Of a DNA stretch of 32,840 nucleotides, positions 8,909-16,877 are shown one piece after another. The notes under the pieces are model-generated. The model saw only the letters and a list, made by a program, of their open reading frames with translations. It was not told the DNA's origin and did not search any database. Each line of letters opens with the position of its first letter. Within the stretch, counting starts at the first letter, position 1. Position numbers and translations under genes: made by a program. Source of the DNA: Paracoccaceae bacterium (GTDB lineage Bacteria > Pseudomonadota > Alphaproteobacteria > Rhodobacterales > Rhodobacteraceae); contig PAPN01000029.1 in NCBI GenBank assembly GCA_002708925.1, forward strand, positions 1 through 32,840, read 5' to 3'.

Positions 8909-10453
8909 ATGGATGCACAAAGAGGACGCCGCAGGGCGCGTTCAGGGGGCGGAGCCGCGCGGCGGGCCGAGCGCAGTTCGGTTTCGTTCGAGACCGCGCA
9001 GTATATCGAGCGCAAAATCCCCAACCTAGAGATTCTCAACGAAGAGGCGCTGGAGATCATCGAGGCCAATGCCGAACAGGTTCTGGCGGAAATCGGCGTT
9101 AACTTTGTCAATAATCCCGCAGCGCTGGACCTGTGGCGCAATGCCGGGGCCGAGGTCGAAGGCGAACGGGTCCGAATCCCCAAGGGGCTCGCTCGTGAGT
9201 TGTGCAAAACGGCCCCGTCCAGTTTCACGCAGCACGCCAGAAATCCCGCGCGCAATGTGGTGATGGGCGGCCGGAATCTGGTGTTGGCGCCGGTCTATGG
9301 CCCGCCCTTCGTGCATGACGCCGCCGGTGGCCGCCGCTATGCGACGATGGAGGATTTCCGCAATTTCGTCAAAATGGGCTATATGTCCAAATGGCTGCAC
9401 CACTCGGGTGGCACCGTGTGCGAACCCACCGATGTGCCGGTGAACAAGCGTCATCTGGACATGTTGCACGCGCATATGACGCTCTCGGATAAACCTTTTA
9501 TGGGCTCGGTGACAGACCCCAGCCGCGCGCAGGATTCGGTTGAGATGTGCGAGATCCTGTTCGGCAGGGATTTCGTGCAGCAGAACACGGTGATGACCTC
9601 GCTGATCAACATCAATTCCCCGCTGACATTCGATGATGTGATGATGGGCGCATTGGAGGTTTACGCGCGCAATAACCAGGCCTGTATCATCAGCCCCTTC
9701 ATCGTTGGCGGGGCGATGGCGCCGGTGTCCGTGGCGGGCACGCTGACGCAGGTTCTGGCCGAGGTTCTGGCCGGCGTCGCCTATTCTCAGCTGATCCGCC
9801 AAGGCGCGCCGGTCATTCTGGGGGCCTTTGTGACCTCGATTGATATGAACTCGGGCGCTCCGACATTTGGCACCCCCGAGGCCGCGCAGGTGACCTATGG
9901 CGTGGGGCAGATCGCCCGCCGTCTGGGGCTGCCATATCGGTCCTCCGGAGGCTTTACCGGCTCCAAGCTGCCGGATGCTCAGGCCGGGTATGAAAGCGCT
10001 AACTCATTGAATATGGGGCTTTTGTCGGGTGTGAATTTCATGCTTCATGCCTGCGGCTGGCTTGAGGGCGGTCTGGTCACCTCGTATGAAAAATTCGTCA
10101 TGGACGCCGATCAGCTGGGCACCCTGCATCGCATGGCCGAAGGCGTGTCAGTCGATGAAAACGCCCAGGCGATGGATGCGCTGCGCGAGGTGGGGCCGGC
10201 GGGGCATTACCTGGGGTGCGCCCATACGCAGGCGAATTTCAAAACCGCGTTCTGGCGCACGGATCTGCTTGATTACAAACCCTTCGAGACCTGGTCCGAA
10301 GAGGGCGCGCGCGATACGATGACCCTGGCCTCGGCGCGTGTTCACAGACTGTTGGCGGACTACCGGCAGCCCGCCCTGGACCCTGCAATCGCCGAAGCCC
10401 TGGCCGGTTACGTCGCGCAGAAAAAAGAGTCGATACCCGACGCATTCAGCTAA
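8909..10453 (+). CDS. Trimethylamine methyltransferase (MttB) family protein, non-pyrrolysine type
   Basis: 514 aa, full length for the MttB superfamily, which moves a methyl group from a quaternary or tertiary amine to a corrinoid protein. Recognisable stretches include NLEILNEEALEIIEANAEQ near the start, GGRNLVLAPVYGPPFVHDA, SGAPTFGTPEAAQVTYG and the C-terminal LHRMAEGVSVDENA. The gene has no internal amber codon, so it belongs to the non-pyrrolysine branch (such as MtgB), whose substrates include glycine betaine, proline betaine and carnitine. The N-terminus carries an Arg/Gly-rich extension of about 25 residues. GGAG lies nine bases before the ATG. No corrinoid-protein gene is adjacent. 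Substrate unknown; it ends in a good terminator. Confidence 0.88.
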   Translation: MDAQRGRRRARSGGGAARRAERSSVSFETAQYIERKIPNLEILNEEALEIIEANAEQVLAEIGVNFVNNPAALDLWRNAGAEVEGERVRIPKGLARELCKTAPSSFTQHARNPARNVVMGGRNLVLAPVYGPPFVHDAAGGRRYATMEDFRNFVKMGYMSKWLHHSGGTVCEPTDVPVNKRHLDMLHAHMTLSDKPFMGSVTDPSRAQDSVEMCEILFGRDFVQQNTVMTSLININSPLTFDDVMMGALEVYARNNQACIISPFIVGGAMAPVSVAGTLTQVLAEVLAGVAYSQLIRQGAPVILGAFVTSIDMNSGAPTFGTPEAAQVTYGVGQIARRLGLPYRSSGGFTGSKLPDAQAGYESANSLNMGLLSGVNFMLHACGWLEGGLVTSYEKFVMDADQLGTLHRMAEGVSVDENAQAMDALREVGPAGHYLGCAHTQANFKTAFWRTDLLDYKPFETWSEEGARDTMTLASARVHRLLADYRQPALDPAIAEALAGYVAQKKESIPDAFS

Positions 10454-10457
10454 GCGG

Positions 10458-10481
10458 ACGCCCCTTAAACGGGGGCGTTTT
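10458..10481 (+). terminator. Rho-independent terminator of the MttB-family gene
   Basis: Stem ACGCCCC (10458-10464) with GGGGCGT (10472-10478), 7-base loop, followed by a T-run, starting a few bases after the methyltransferase stop. It overlaps the stop codon of the convergent small gene. Confidence 0.75.
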
Positions 10482-10770
10482 GCGGGCGCGAGGCAGTGCG
10501 CAGCAGCTGCGCCTCGCCCATCATTGCAATCAGAACCTCGACGTGGCGGGCCGGAGAATAGCCCGCCACATTCTGTGCGCGCATCTCATTCATATCGGCC
10601 TCGATTTCCATCAGATGGGCCAGCGCGGGCCCGCTGCGCGGCAGGGCGTTTGTCCCCAGCAAGCGGCGCAGATGAACCGAACGGCGATAATCATCCACAC
10701 CGAACCGGGCGGCCCTGATCAGTAAGCGGGGGCGGTGGATGGTGTTCAGAAGGCTCAACAAATCCATCAT
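10465..10770 (-). CDS. Small DUF6477-like protein beside the GafA-like gene
   Basis: 101 aa from the ATG at 10770, which is preceded by GGAAAGGA (an immediately following ATG at 10767 is also possible). The sequence MMDLLSLLNTIHRPRLLIRA followed by ARFGVDDYRR is basic and helical and looks like the small Rhodobacterales family I know as DUF6477. No catalytic motif, signal peptide or membrane helix is visible. It is transcribed divergently from the GafA-like regulator, with a shared 251-base control region. In Rhodobacter capsulatus the gafA locus is described as a two-gene locus linked to gene transfer agent production, so a related role is possible. The family name is from memory. Confidence 0.7.
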   Translation of the reverse strand: MMDLLSLLNTIHRPRLLIRAARFGVDDYRRSVHLRRLLGTNALPRSGPALAHLMEIEADMNEMRAQNVAGYSPARHVEVLIAMMGEAQLLRTASRPQNAPV

Positions 10771-10881
10771 GGCGGTGTCCTTTCCGTGGCTTCGCTCTGG
10801 GCAGAGCATGGCACACGCAAAGGTGGTGTTGCGCAGGGGCGCGCCTCTCCGTCCGGAGCGGTGGTCAATTGTTCACATTTT

Positions 10882-10912
10882 GGAAACTATTATTGCCAAA
10901 TCGGAAACTGTT
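10882..10912. repeat. Direct repeat GGAAACTRTT, 21-bp spacing, in the gafA-like control region
   Basis: GGAAACTATT (10882-10891) and GGAAACTGTT (10903-10912) differ at one base and start 21 bases apart, two helical turns, so both would present on the same face of DNA. A dimeric or tandem operator is a natural reading. The second copy runs directly into the CtrA-like site. Confidence 0.5.
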
Positions 10913-10926
10913 AACTCTCAGGTAAC
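10911..10926. promoter_or_regulatory. Candidate CtrA-like site upstream of the GafA-like gene
   Basis: TTAACTCTCAGGTAAC fits TTAA-N7-TTAAC with one mismatch (G for T). It lies about 96-111 bases upstream of the preferred regulator start. In R. capsulatus, gafA expression depends on CtrA, which makes a site here plausible; binding is inferred. Confidence 0.4.
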
Positions 10927-11021
10927 TTTTGCAGCCCTAGGTTGCGTGTTGTTCTGGGGGTAACTCTGGGGAAGATTCAGTGGATTTCCAGGACAGAAAA
11001 CATGACCTAATTGGAGCCGAC

Positions 11022-12134
11022 ATGTCCCGTTCACTCTTGCCCGAGCATCCTGTATCGACCGTCCCTTCGTGGGTGCCCGAAGCAGCCCTGCGGTATTTGG
11101 CGCATACGGAAACGGGACTGCCGATCCGGGTGTTGGCGCGCCAGGCTGGCTGCCATGCGTCAACCGTTCTCAGACAGATCCGAAAACTGGAAAGCCGACG
11201 CGAAGATCAACTGGTGGACGAGGCGCTGTGCCGCCTGGGACGCCAGCATTTTCAACGTGTTGGGCGAAAGACAAACCTCAGTGAAACGGAGCCTGAAACC
11301 ATGACAGCCCCCAAGTCTGTGCCGCTGCCTGTTGAAACCGAATTGTTCCACAAAGAAGCCTGCCGAATCCTGCGTCGAATGACAGAGAACGGTGCCGTTC
11401 TGGCCGTGGCGCAGGAGATGGAAAAAGCCGTCGTCGTGCGTGACAATGCCTCGGGGACGACGACGCGGACGGCAGTGGTGGACCGCGAAATTGCGCAGGC
11501 CATGGCCTTGAAAGACTGGATTTCCTGCAAGGCACCGGGGCGGATTTCGCGCTATGTGATCACCGCAGAAGGGCGTGCAAGCCTGGCCAGTTTGCTGGCG
11601 CGTGCCGAAAGCTCGGCCCAGCCAGGGTTTGCCGAGGCGCAGGCGGGATTTGCCGCTGCCCCCGGTGCGCGTTCGCTCGCTCCGTCGCGGGGGCGGACCC
11701 GCTATTCGGCACCTGAATCGCCGCTGACCCTGCTGGCGCGCCGGCGGGATAAGGCCGGTCAGCCGTTTCTGAGCGAGGATCTGGTGGCGGTCGGAGAACG
11801 GCTGCGCGAGGATTTCGAACTGGCGCAGATCGGCCCGAGTGTGACTCAGAACTGGGACAATTTCCTGACGGGTCGCGAAGCAATGTCGGCGCGCAGCGAG
11901 CCCAGTGCTGGCCCGGCAGGCGCGCGTGATCGGGTGGCCTCTGCGCTGCGCGATCTGGGGCCCGGATTGGGCGATGTCGCGCTGCGATGCTGCTGCTATC
12001 TGGAAGGATTGGAAAGCGCCGAGAAACGTATGGGCTGGTCGGCCCGGTCGGGCAAAATCATCCTGCGGATCGCCTTGCAGCGCCTCAAGCGTCATTACGA
12101 AGGGATGGGGCAGGCCGGTCAGATGATCGGCTAA
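11022..12134 (+). CDS. gafA: GafA-like / DUF6456 helix-turn-helix regulator (candidate gene transfer agent activator)
   Basis: 370 aa from the ATG at 11022, which has GGAG six bases upstream; a GTG at 10980 would add 14 residues. The N-terminus holds a helix-turn-helix (GLPIRVLARQAGCHASTVLR) with a long basic helix after it. The middle is a second helical domain, then an Ala/Arg-rich linker. The C-terminus (ESPLTLLARRRDKAGQPFLS to LRIALQRLKRHYE) matches the DUF6456 domain. This layout is that of GafA, the direct activator of gene transfer agent genes in Rhodobacterales, which corresponds to a fusion of GafY- and GafZ-like parts. No gene transfer agent structural genes are in this window. The family call is good; the functional call is inference. 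Confidence 0.68.
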   Translation: MSRSLLPEHPVSTVPSWVPEAALRYLAHTETGLPIRVLARQAGCHASTVLRQIRKLESRREDQLVDEALCRLGRQHFQRVGRKTNLSETEPETMTAPKSVPLPVETELFHKEACRILRRMTENGAVLAVAQEMEKAVVVRDNASGTTTRTAVVDREIAQAMALKDWISCKAPGRISRYVITAEGRASLASLLARAESSAQPGFAEAQAGFAAAPGARSLAPSRGRTRYSAPESPLTLLARRRDKAGQPFLSEDLVAVGERLREDFELAQIGPSVTQNWDNFLTGREAMSARSEPSAGPAGARDRVASALRDLGPGLGDVALRCCCYLEGLESAEKRMGWSARSGKIILRIALQRLKRHYEGMGQAGQMIG

Positions 12135-12138
12135 GGGG

Positions 12139-12855
12139 CTAGCCTCCGACCAGCCAGCCGACGAGATAGGCCACAATTGCGCAGACCAATCCCACGCCTA
12201 CTGTTTCCATTACGGAAACGCGGAAACGGTCTCCGGTGGCCAGCCATCGCAATACCCCCAGCGCTGTCAGCGCCAGGCAGGTGGCAAGTGCCGACAGGGT
12301 AAAGCTGCGCTCGTCCGCATCGCGCAGGATATAGGGCAACAGGGGCAGACCCCCAAACAAAACAAAGGATAAAAAGGTGACCATCCCGTTCAGGGCAGGG
12401 TGGTCATTTTCAGGGGGGCGGATTCCTTGCTGATACATCATCTGCGTTTCCGCCAGAATCTTAGGGTTTTGAGCAAGGCTTCTGGCGACGGTTTGTGCCT
12501 CGGGCTGAGGCAGACCTTTTGCGACCAAGGTTTCCGAAAGCGAAACAATCTCGGCCTCGGTTTGGGTTTTGACTGCCGCGATCCGGGCCCTGCGCCGCGT
12601 CCGATACAGATCATGAGCCGAGCGCGTGGACAGATATTCGCCCAATCCCATCGACACCGCATCGGCAAACAGATTGGCCAGCCCGAACACCAGCACCGCC
12701 AGCCCCCCGATTTGGGCAACCCCTTCCGCATTCGCCCCGGCAAAGCCCGCGACGATGGCAAACGTCGTCACGATCCCATCGTTCCCGCCATAGATGATCT
12801 GTTTCAGATGGTCCTGAATGCGTGACAATCGAGAGCGGCGGGCGGGCTGATCCAT
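12139..12855 (-). CDS. VIT1/CCC1-family metal ion transporter
   Basis: 238 aa from the ATG at 12855, preceded by AAGGA; an ATG 20 codons upstream lacks support. The motif GGNDGIVTTFAIVAG (about 23-37) is the first helix signature of the VIT1/CCC1 family, which moves Fe2+ or Mn2+ across membranes. Five membrane helices are expected: two before a charged helical domain (about 90-160, rich in Glu, Gln and Arg, where the cytosolic metal-binding domain lies) and three at the C-terminus. It is convergent with the GafA-like gene, four bases apart, and divergent from oxyR. Placement next to oxyR suggests a link between metal handling and peroxide stress, but this is inference. Confidence 0.9.
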   Translation of the reverse strand: MDQPARRSRLSRIQDHLKQIIYGGNDGIVTTFAIVAGFAGANAEGVAQIGGLAVLVFGLANLFADAVSMGLGEYLSTRSAHDLYRTRRRARIAAVKTQTEAEIVSLSETLVAKGLPQPEAQTVARSLAQNPKILAETQMMYQQGIRPPENDHPALNGMVTFLSFVLFGGLPLLPYILRDADERSFTLSALATCLALTALGVLRWLATGDRFRVSVMETVGVGLVCAIVAYLVGWLVGG

Positions 12856-12968
12856 GGCTGGTCCTTCGGCTGGCGGGGGCAGCATAGCGGGCCGGGGCGA
12901 GGCTGCAATCGACATTTCAGGCGATTAGTCGGGCTTGCGCAAATGGGGGGTAGCGATAAATTAATCCT

Positions 12969-13898
12969 ATGAATATTACTCTCAGACAGCTGACCTATTT
13001 CACGGCCCTGGCCGAGCACCGGAATTTTGGCCGCGCGGCGGCGGCGGTGCATATCTCTCAGCCGGCCTTGTCGGTGCAGATCAAAGAACTGGAGACGACG
13101 CTGGGCGCGGCGGTGGTGGAGCGGCAGGCGCGCGACGTGTTGCTGACGCCTTTCGGCCGGCGCGTGCTGGCGCAGGCGCAGACCGTGCTGGCGCAGATGC
13201 GCAACCTAGAGGAGTTGGCGCGCTGGCGTGGCGGGCTCTCTGGCGAGCTGAAACTGGGGGTGATTCCGACGATTGCGCCCTATCTGCTGCCCGGTGCGCT
13301 GGCATCGCTGCGGATGCGGGACATTCAGCTGGACGTGCAGGTGCAGGAGGGCAAGACCCTGCGCCTGCTGGAGGCGCTGCACAGCGGAGCGCTGGATGCC
13401 GCGGTGCTGGCGCTGCCCACGGGCGAGGCCGGGATGGTCGAGGAACCTCTGTTCGAGGATCGCTTTCTGCTGGCCGGCACGCAGGCGCAGCTGGCGGCTC
13501 TGGGCAATCCCGAAACCCTGCGCCCGACGGAATTGCGGCCCGCGCAATTGCTGCTGCTGGAGGACGGGCATTGCCTGACCGACCAGGCGCTTGAGGTCTG
13601 CGGGCGTGCGCAGGGGCAATCGCAGATCAATATGGGCGCGTCCTCTTTGGCGACGCTGACGCGGCTGGTGGCGGCGGGATTCGGGCTGACTTTGATGCCG
13701 GAAATGGCGGCCCTGGCCGAGCGCCAGGCGGCGCCGGATATGCATTTGCTGCGGTTCTGCGCGCCCGAACCCGCGCGGACGATTGGCCTGGTGCGGCGCG
13801 CGGCGTCCGTGGATGATGGCTGGTTCAGCGATCTGGCCGAAATCCTGCGTGTCACCGGCCAGAGCCTGATCGAGACTGCCCGCCAGGCCGAACACTGA
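12969..13898 (+). CDS. oxyR: Hydrogen-peroxide-sensing LysR-family regulator OxyR
   Basis: 309 aa LysR-type regulator. The N-terminal winged helix-turn-helix is MNITLRQLTYFTALAEHRNF through SQPALSVQIKELE. The effector domain carries LLLLEDGHCLTDQALEVC, with Cys202 and Cys211 nine residues apart, the spacing of the E. coli OxyR redox pair Cys199/Cys208, within closely similar flanking sequence (LEDGHC, then SSLATLTRLVAAGFGLTLMP). It therefore should form the peroxide-responsive disulfide and activate antioxidant genes. It is convergent with the peroxiredoxin gene, a likely target, and divergent from the VIT-type transporter. Confidence 0.95.
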   Translation: MNITLRQLTYFTALAEHRNFGRAAAAVHISQPALSVQIKELETTLGAAVVERQARDVLLTPFGRRVLAQAQTVLAQMRNLEELARWRGGLSGELKLGVIPTIAPYLLPGALASLRMRDIQLDVQVQEGKTLRLLEALHSGALDAAVLALPTGEAGMVEEPLFEDRFLLAGTQAQLAALGNPETLRPTELRPAQLLLLEDGHCLTDQALEVCGRAQGQSQINMGASSLATLTRLVAAGFGLTLMPEMAALAERQAAPDMHLLRFCAPEPARTIGLVRRAASVDDGWFSDLAEILRVTGQSLIETARQAEH

Positions 13899-13927
13899 GG
13901 AAAACCACTGACGAAAAGCTGCGAATG

Positions 13928-13956
13928 AAAAAGCCCGCGCCATTTCGGACGCGGGC
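13928..13956 (-). terminator. Rho-independent terminator of the peroxiredoxin gene
   Basis: Stem GCCCGCG (13933-13939) with CGCGGGC (13950-13956), 10-base loop, followed on the minus strand by TTTTT. It lies 23 bases after the peroxiredoxin stop and also separates it from oxyR. Confidence 0.8.
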
Positions 13957-13979
13957 CAATTCATTGAAATCGTGTGGGA

Positions 13980-14531
13980 TTACTCGGCCGCGACGGCGGC
14001 GTTTTTCTCGTCCACGTATTTCATCAGGTTCTCGGGCGAGCTTTCGCCATAGGGGTCTTCGCCGTGGTTGTCGGACAGGCCGGGCTCTTCGAACCAGGCT
14101 TCGACGACACCGTTGTTGATGATCGCCGCATAGCGCCACGAGCGCATCCCAAAGCCCAGGTTGTCCTTGGCGACCAGCATCCCGACCTTGCGGGTGAATT
14201 CGCCCGACCCGTCAGGGATAACCGAGACATTTTCCAGGCCCTGATCCTGCGCCCATTTGTTCATCACGAAGCTGTCGTTCACCGACATGCAGTAGATTGC
14301 GTCGATGCCTTTTTCAGCGAACTCGGCGGCCATTTTTTCAAAGCCGGGCAGCTGGTAAGTCGAGCAGGTGGGGGTGAACGCGCCGGGCAGCGAGAACAGG
14401 ATCACGCGCTTGCCGTCAAAATAATCGGCGGTGGTCATGTCCTGCCAGCGGAACGGGTTCGGGCCGCCCACCGATTCATCGCGAACACGGGTGCGGAAGG
14501 TGACCTCGGGCAGTTTTGCGCCTGCTTGCAT
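13980..14531 (-). CDS. Prx5-type peroxiredoxin
   Basis: 183 aa, from the ATG at 14531 with AGGAG upstream. Reduces hydrogen peroxide and organic hydroperoxides in the cytosol. The peroxidatic Cys56 lies in LPGAFTPTCS, the Prx5/PrxII signature; a second cysteine, Cys81 in IYCMSVND, is placed as in bacterial and plant PrxII proteins that use glutathione or glutaredoxin as reductant. There is no fused glutaredoxin domain. It has its own promoter-like sequence and terminator, so it is monocistronic. Convergent oxyR next door suggests peroxide control, but I could not recognise an OxyR operator upstream. Confidence 0.95.
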   Translation of the reverse strand: MQAGAKLPEVTFRTRVRDESVGGPNPFRWQDMTTADYFDGKRVILFSLPGAFTPTCSTYQLPGFEKMAAEFAEKGIDAIYCMSVNDSFVMNKWAQDQGLENVSVIPDGSGEFTRKVGMLVAKDNLGFGMRSWRYAAIINNGVVEAWFEEPGLSDNHGEDPYGESSPENLMKYVDEKNAAVAAE

Positions 14532-14575
14532 TTCAAAAACTCCTGTTGAGTGGATAGTCGTCAATCTGAGGGCAA

Positions 14576-14603
14576 CTTATAACGGTTCAAAAAGTCTTGC
14601 CAA
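14576..14603 (-). promoter_or_regulatory. Predicted promoter of the peroxiredoxin gene
   Basis: On the minus strand TTGGCA (14598-14603) and TATAAG (14576-14581) are separated by 16 bases; each matches the housekeeping -35/-10 consensus at five of six positions. Transcription would begin about 38 bases before the start codon. Confidence 0.55.
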
Positions 14604-14821
14604 TGGGCATTTTGCGCAAATTCTGCGCTGCAAATATCGGAAAAACGCGTGATTTCCATGGGATGTGTAAATAAGCGTATGAAATATAACAATTAAGTTT
14701 CTGCTGTGCAGCGTGCGTTCGCATCGCCGAGAATACAGGCCGGGCAGGGCCTGCGCAGGGAACTGGCACTTGACCTAAGGGGGCGCTATAGTATGAGGCA
14801 CCAAACAGCAGGATGACTGAC

Positions 14822-15772
14822 GTGCGTGATCTGAAAATCCCCCAGCAACGGCACCCCGAAAAGGCGCATCGCCCGGATAATGCTCAGCCGAAAAAGCCCG
14901 ACTGGATTCGCGTGAAAGCGCCGGTTTCGGACGGCTATAAGGCCACGCACAAGATCATGCGCGAAAACAAGCTGGTCACCGTCTGCGAAGAGGCCGGCTG
15001 CCCCAATGCCGGCGAATGCTGGAGCCAGGGCCACGCCACCATGATGATCATGGGCGAGATCTGCACCCGCGGCTGCACCTTCTGCAATATCGCGACGGGC
15101 AAGCCGCAGACTCTGGACGCGTTTGAGCCGGGCCGCGTGGCCGATGCGGTGCAGAAACTGGGGCTGAACCATGTGGTGATTACCAGCGTGGACCGTGACG
15201 ATCTGGAGGACGGCGGGGCCGAGCATTTCGCCCAGACCATCCGCGCCGTGCGCCACCGCAGCCCCGGCACCACGATCGAGATTTTGACGCCCGATTTCCT
15301 GAAATGTTCGGATGATGTGCTGGAAATCGTGGTGGCGGCCAAGCCGGATGTGTTTAACCACAATCTGGAAACCGTGCCTGGGCTCTACCCCGAGGTCCGC
15401 CCCGGCGCGCGCTATTTCCATTCGCTGCGTCTGTTGCAACGGGTCAAGGAACTGGATCCGACCATGTTCACCAAATCCGGCATCATGGTGGGCCTGGGCG
15501 AGGACAAACAAGGCGTGCATCAGGTCATGGACGACATGCGCGCCGCTGACATTGATTTCCTGACCATCGGCCAATACCTGCAACCCACGCCCAAGCACCA
15601 CGCCGTGGATCGCTTTGTGCATCCCGATGAATTCGCCGCCTATGAGAAAGCCGCCTATGGCAAGGGCTTTTTGATGGTTTCGGCCACGCCCCTGACGCGC
15701 TCGTCCTATCATGCGGGGGATGATTTCGCCCGCCTGCGGGAAAACCGGCTGGCCAGACTGGGCGCGCAGTGA
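14822..15772 (+). CDS. lipA: Lipoyl synthase
   Basis: Radical SAM enzyme that inserts two sulfur atoms into octanoyl groups on lipoyl domains. Numbered from an in-frame ATG at 14813, it has both clusters' ligands: auxiliary cluster Cys58, Cys63, Cys69 ([12 protein letters not shown]) and radical-SAM cluster Cys84, Cys88, Cys91 (CTRGCTFC). The C-terminal [10 protein letters not shown] supplies the conserved serine. I prefer the GTG at 14822, giving [14 protein letters not shown], because AGGA lies eight bases upstream and related proteins begin that way; the ATG at 14813 has no well-spaced site. The stop overlaps the cupin start. Confidence 0.97.
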   Translation: MRDLKIPQQRHPEKAHRPDNAQPKKPDWIRVKAPVSDGYKATHKIMRENKLVTVCEEAGCPNAGECWSQGHATMMIMGEICTRGCTFCNIATGKPQTLDAFEPGRVADAVQKLGLNHVVITSVDRDDLEDGGAEHFAQTIRAVRHRSPGTTIEILTPDFLKCSDDVLEIVVAAKPDVFNHNLETVPGLYPEVRPGARYFHSLRLLQRVKELDPTMFTKSGIMVGLGEDKQGVHQVMDDMRAADIDFLTIGQYLQPTPKHHAVDRFVHPDEFAAYEKAAYGKGFLMVSATPLTRSSYHAGDDFARLRENRLARLGAQ

Positions 15773-16107
15773 TGGATTTTCCGGGCTTTATTCAGCGCTT
15801 TCCGGGGCTGGAAACGCCCTTTGCCAAAGAGGATGTGACGATCCGGGCGCTTGGCTCGGACGATGGGATGGTGGCATTTTTCCATTTTCACCGCGATGTC
15901 CTGCTGCCGCCGCATTCGCATCTGGGCCAGTGGGGCACGGTCATTGAGGGCGAGATCGAGCTGACAATCGGAGATCAGACCCGCGTCTATCGGGTGGGGC
16001 AAAGCTATGACATCCCCGCAGGGGTTGAACACAGCGCCCGGATCAAAGCCGGCGCCAAGGTGATAGATGTGTTCGAAGAGGGCGACCGTTATCCGCTGAC
16101 GCGCTGA
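15772..16107 (+). CDS. Small cupin-domain protein
   Basis: 111 aa single-domain cupin. The metal-binding motif PPHSHLGQWGTVIEGEIEL contains the His-x-His pair and downstream Glu, and the second motif ends GVEHSA with the last His. The metal and substrate are unknown; single cupins range from isomerases to sensors. Its ATG overlaps the lipA stop (TGATG), which suggests translational coupling with lipA, although no link with lipoate is known to me. A GTG one codon upstream is an alternative start. The convergent small membrane-protein gene begins its stop codon immediately after this stop. Confidence 0.88.
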   Translation: MDFPGFIQRFPGLETPFAKEDVTIRALGSDDGMVAFFHFHRDVLLPPHSHLGQWGTVIEGEIELTIGDQTRVYRVGQSYDIPAGVEHSARIKAGAKVIDVFEEGDRYPLTR

Positions 16108-16266
16108 TCAGGGGCGCATTTTCTGCACGGTCAGGGCCTCGGGCCAGCCGATCCAGCGCTCGATCGCGACCAGGATCAGACACAGGGCGATCACCCCCAG
16201 CACCAGCCTGACCCGTTTGGCCGAGGGCGGATGCCGCGCCCATTTCGCCATGCGCAGAAACCACAT
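16108..16266 (-). CDS. 52-residue single-helix membrane protein overlapping hpt
   Basis: A short open frame whose ATG overlaps the hpt stop (TGATG), so it is probably translated by re-initiation. It starts [20 protein letters not shown], a strongly basic N-terminus, then has one hydrophobic helix (about 21-35, LVLGVIALCLILVAI) and ends ERWIGWPEALTVQKMRP. The positive-inside rule predicts the N-terminus in the cytoplasm. The stop abuts the cupin stop on the other strand without overlap, so the frame fills the gap exactly. The coding call rests on coupling, helix pattern and fit; function unknown. Confidence 0.7.
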   Translation of the reverse strand: MWFLRMAKWARHPPSAKRVRLVLGVIALCLILVAIERWIGWPEALTVQKMRP

Positions 16267-16805
16267 CAATCTGTGAACCGCACCTTGCCGATGAACGGAA
16301 GGTTCCGGTTTCTTTGTGCGAAATCAATGCCATATCCAACGACGAATTCATCGGGAATGGTGAAGCCCGTCCAATCGGCCTGCATCTCCACCTCGCGGCG
16401 GGCGGGTTTGTCCAGCAGGGCGATGATCTTCATTTTGCGCGGCTGGCGACCGTCCAGCAGGTGTTTGACGTGGCTCAGCGTATAGCCCGTGTCCACAATA
16501 TCCTCGACCACCAGCACATCGCGTCCGGCGATTTCGCCGCGCAGGTCTTTCAGGATGCGCACCTCGCGCGAGCTTTCGGTGGCATTGCCATACGAGGACG
16601 CCTCAAGGAAATCCACCTCAACCGGCAGGTCCAGTTCGCGCACCAGATCGGCGATGAACACGAAACTGCCGCGCAGCAGGCCCACCACCACCAGCTTGTC
16701 CGTATCGGCAAATTCGTGGCGGATTTCCCCGGCCAGTTCCTCGATCCGGGCGGCGATTTGCTTGGCCGAGATCATCTCATCAATGACATAAGGACGCTGT
16801 GGCAT
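16266..16805 (-). CDS. hpt: Hypoxanthine phosphoribosyltransferase
   Basis: Salvages hypoxanthine (and usually guanine) to IMP/GMP with PRPP in the cytosol. The protein is 179 aa, normal for the family, starting at the ATG at 16805 with AAGGGGAAG upstream; longer frames run into the divergent gene. The PRPP-binding loop [14 protein letters not shown] is at 97-110, the pyrophosphate loop LLRGSF near 43-48, and the flexible-loop [10 protein letters not shown] near 70-79. It is divergent from the COQ10-like gene and coupled to the downstream 52-residue membrane protein. Confidence 0.96.
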   Translation of the reverse strand: MPQRPYVIDEMISAKQIAARIEELAGEIRHEFADTDKLVVVGLLRGSFVFIADLVRELDLPVEVDFLEASSYGNATESSREVRILKDLRGEIAGRDVLVVEDIVDTGYTLSHVKHLLDGRQPRKMKIIALLDKPARREVEMQADWTGFTIPDEFVVGYGIDFAQRNRNLPFIGKVRFTD

Positions 16806-16877
16806 GACTTCCCCTTGAATTCTTGCGCTCAGTCTACGAAATAGCCCCCCACTGTCACGCGAAAAACAAGGGCGCCG

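Noticed and set aside
8812..9102. 96-codon plus-strand frame starting before the MttB-family gene
   Set aside because: Runs out of frame into the start of the methyltransferase, becomes Arg/Gly-rich low-complexity and has no clear ribosome binding site.
14532..14821. OxyR operator in the peroxiredoxin-lipA divergent region
   Set aside because: No convincing four-part ATAG-type pattern; only the housekeeping-type promoter for the peroxiredoxin gene could be supported.
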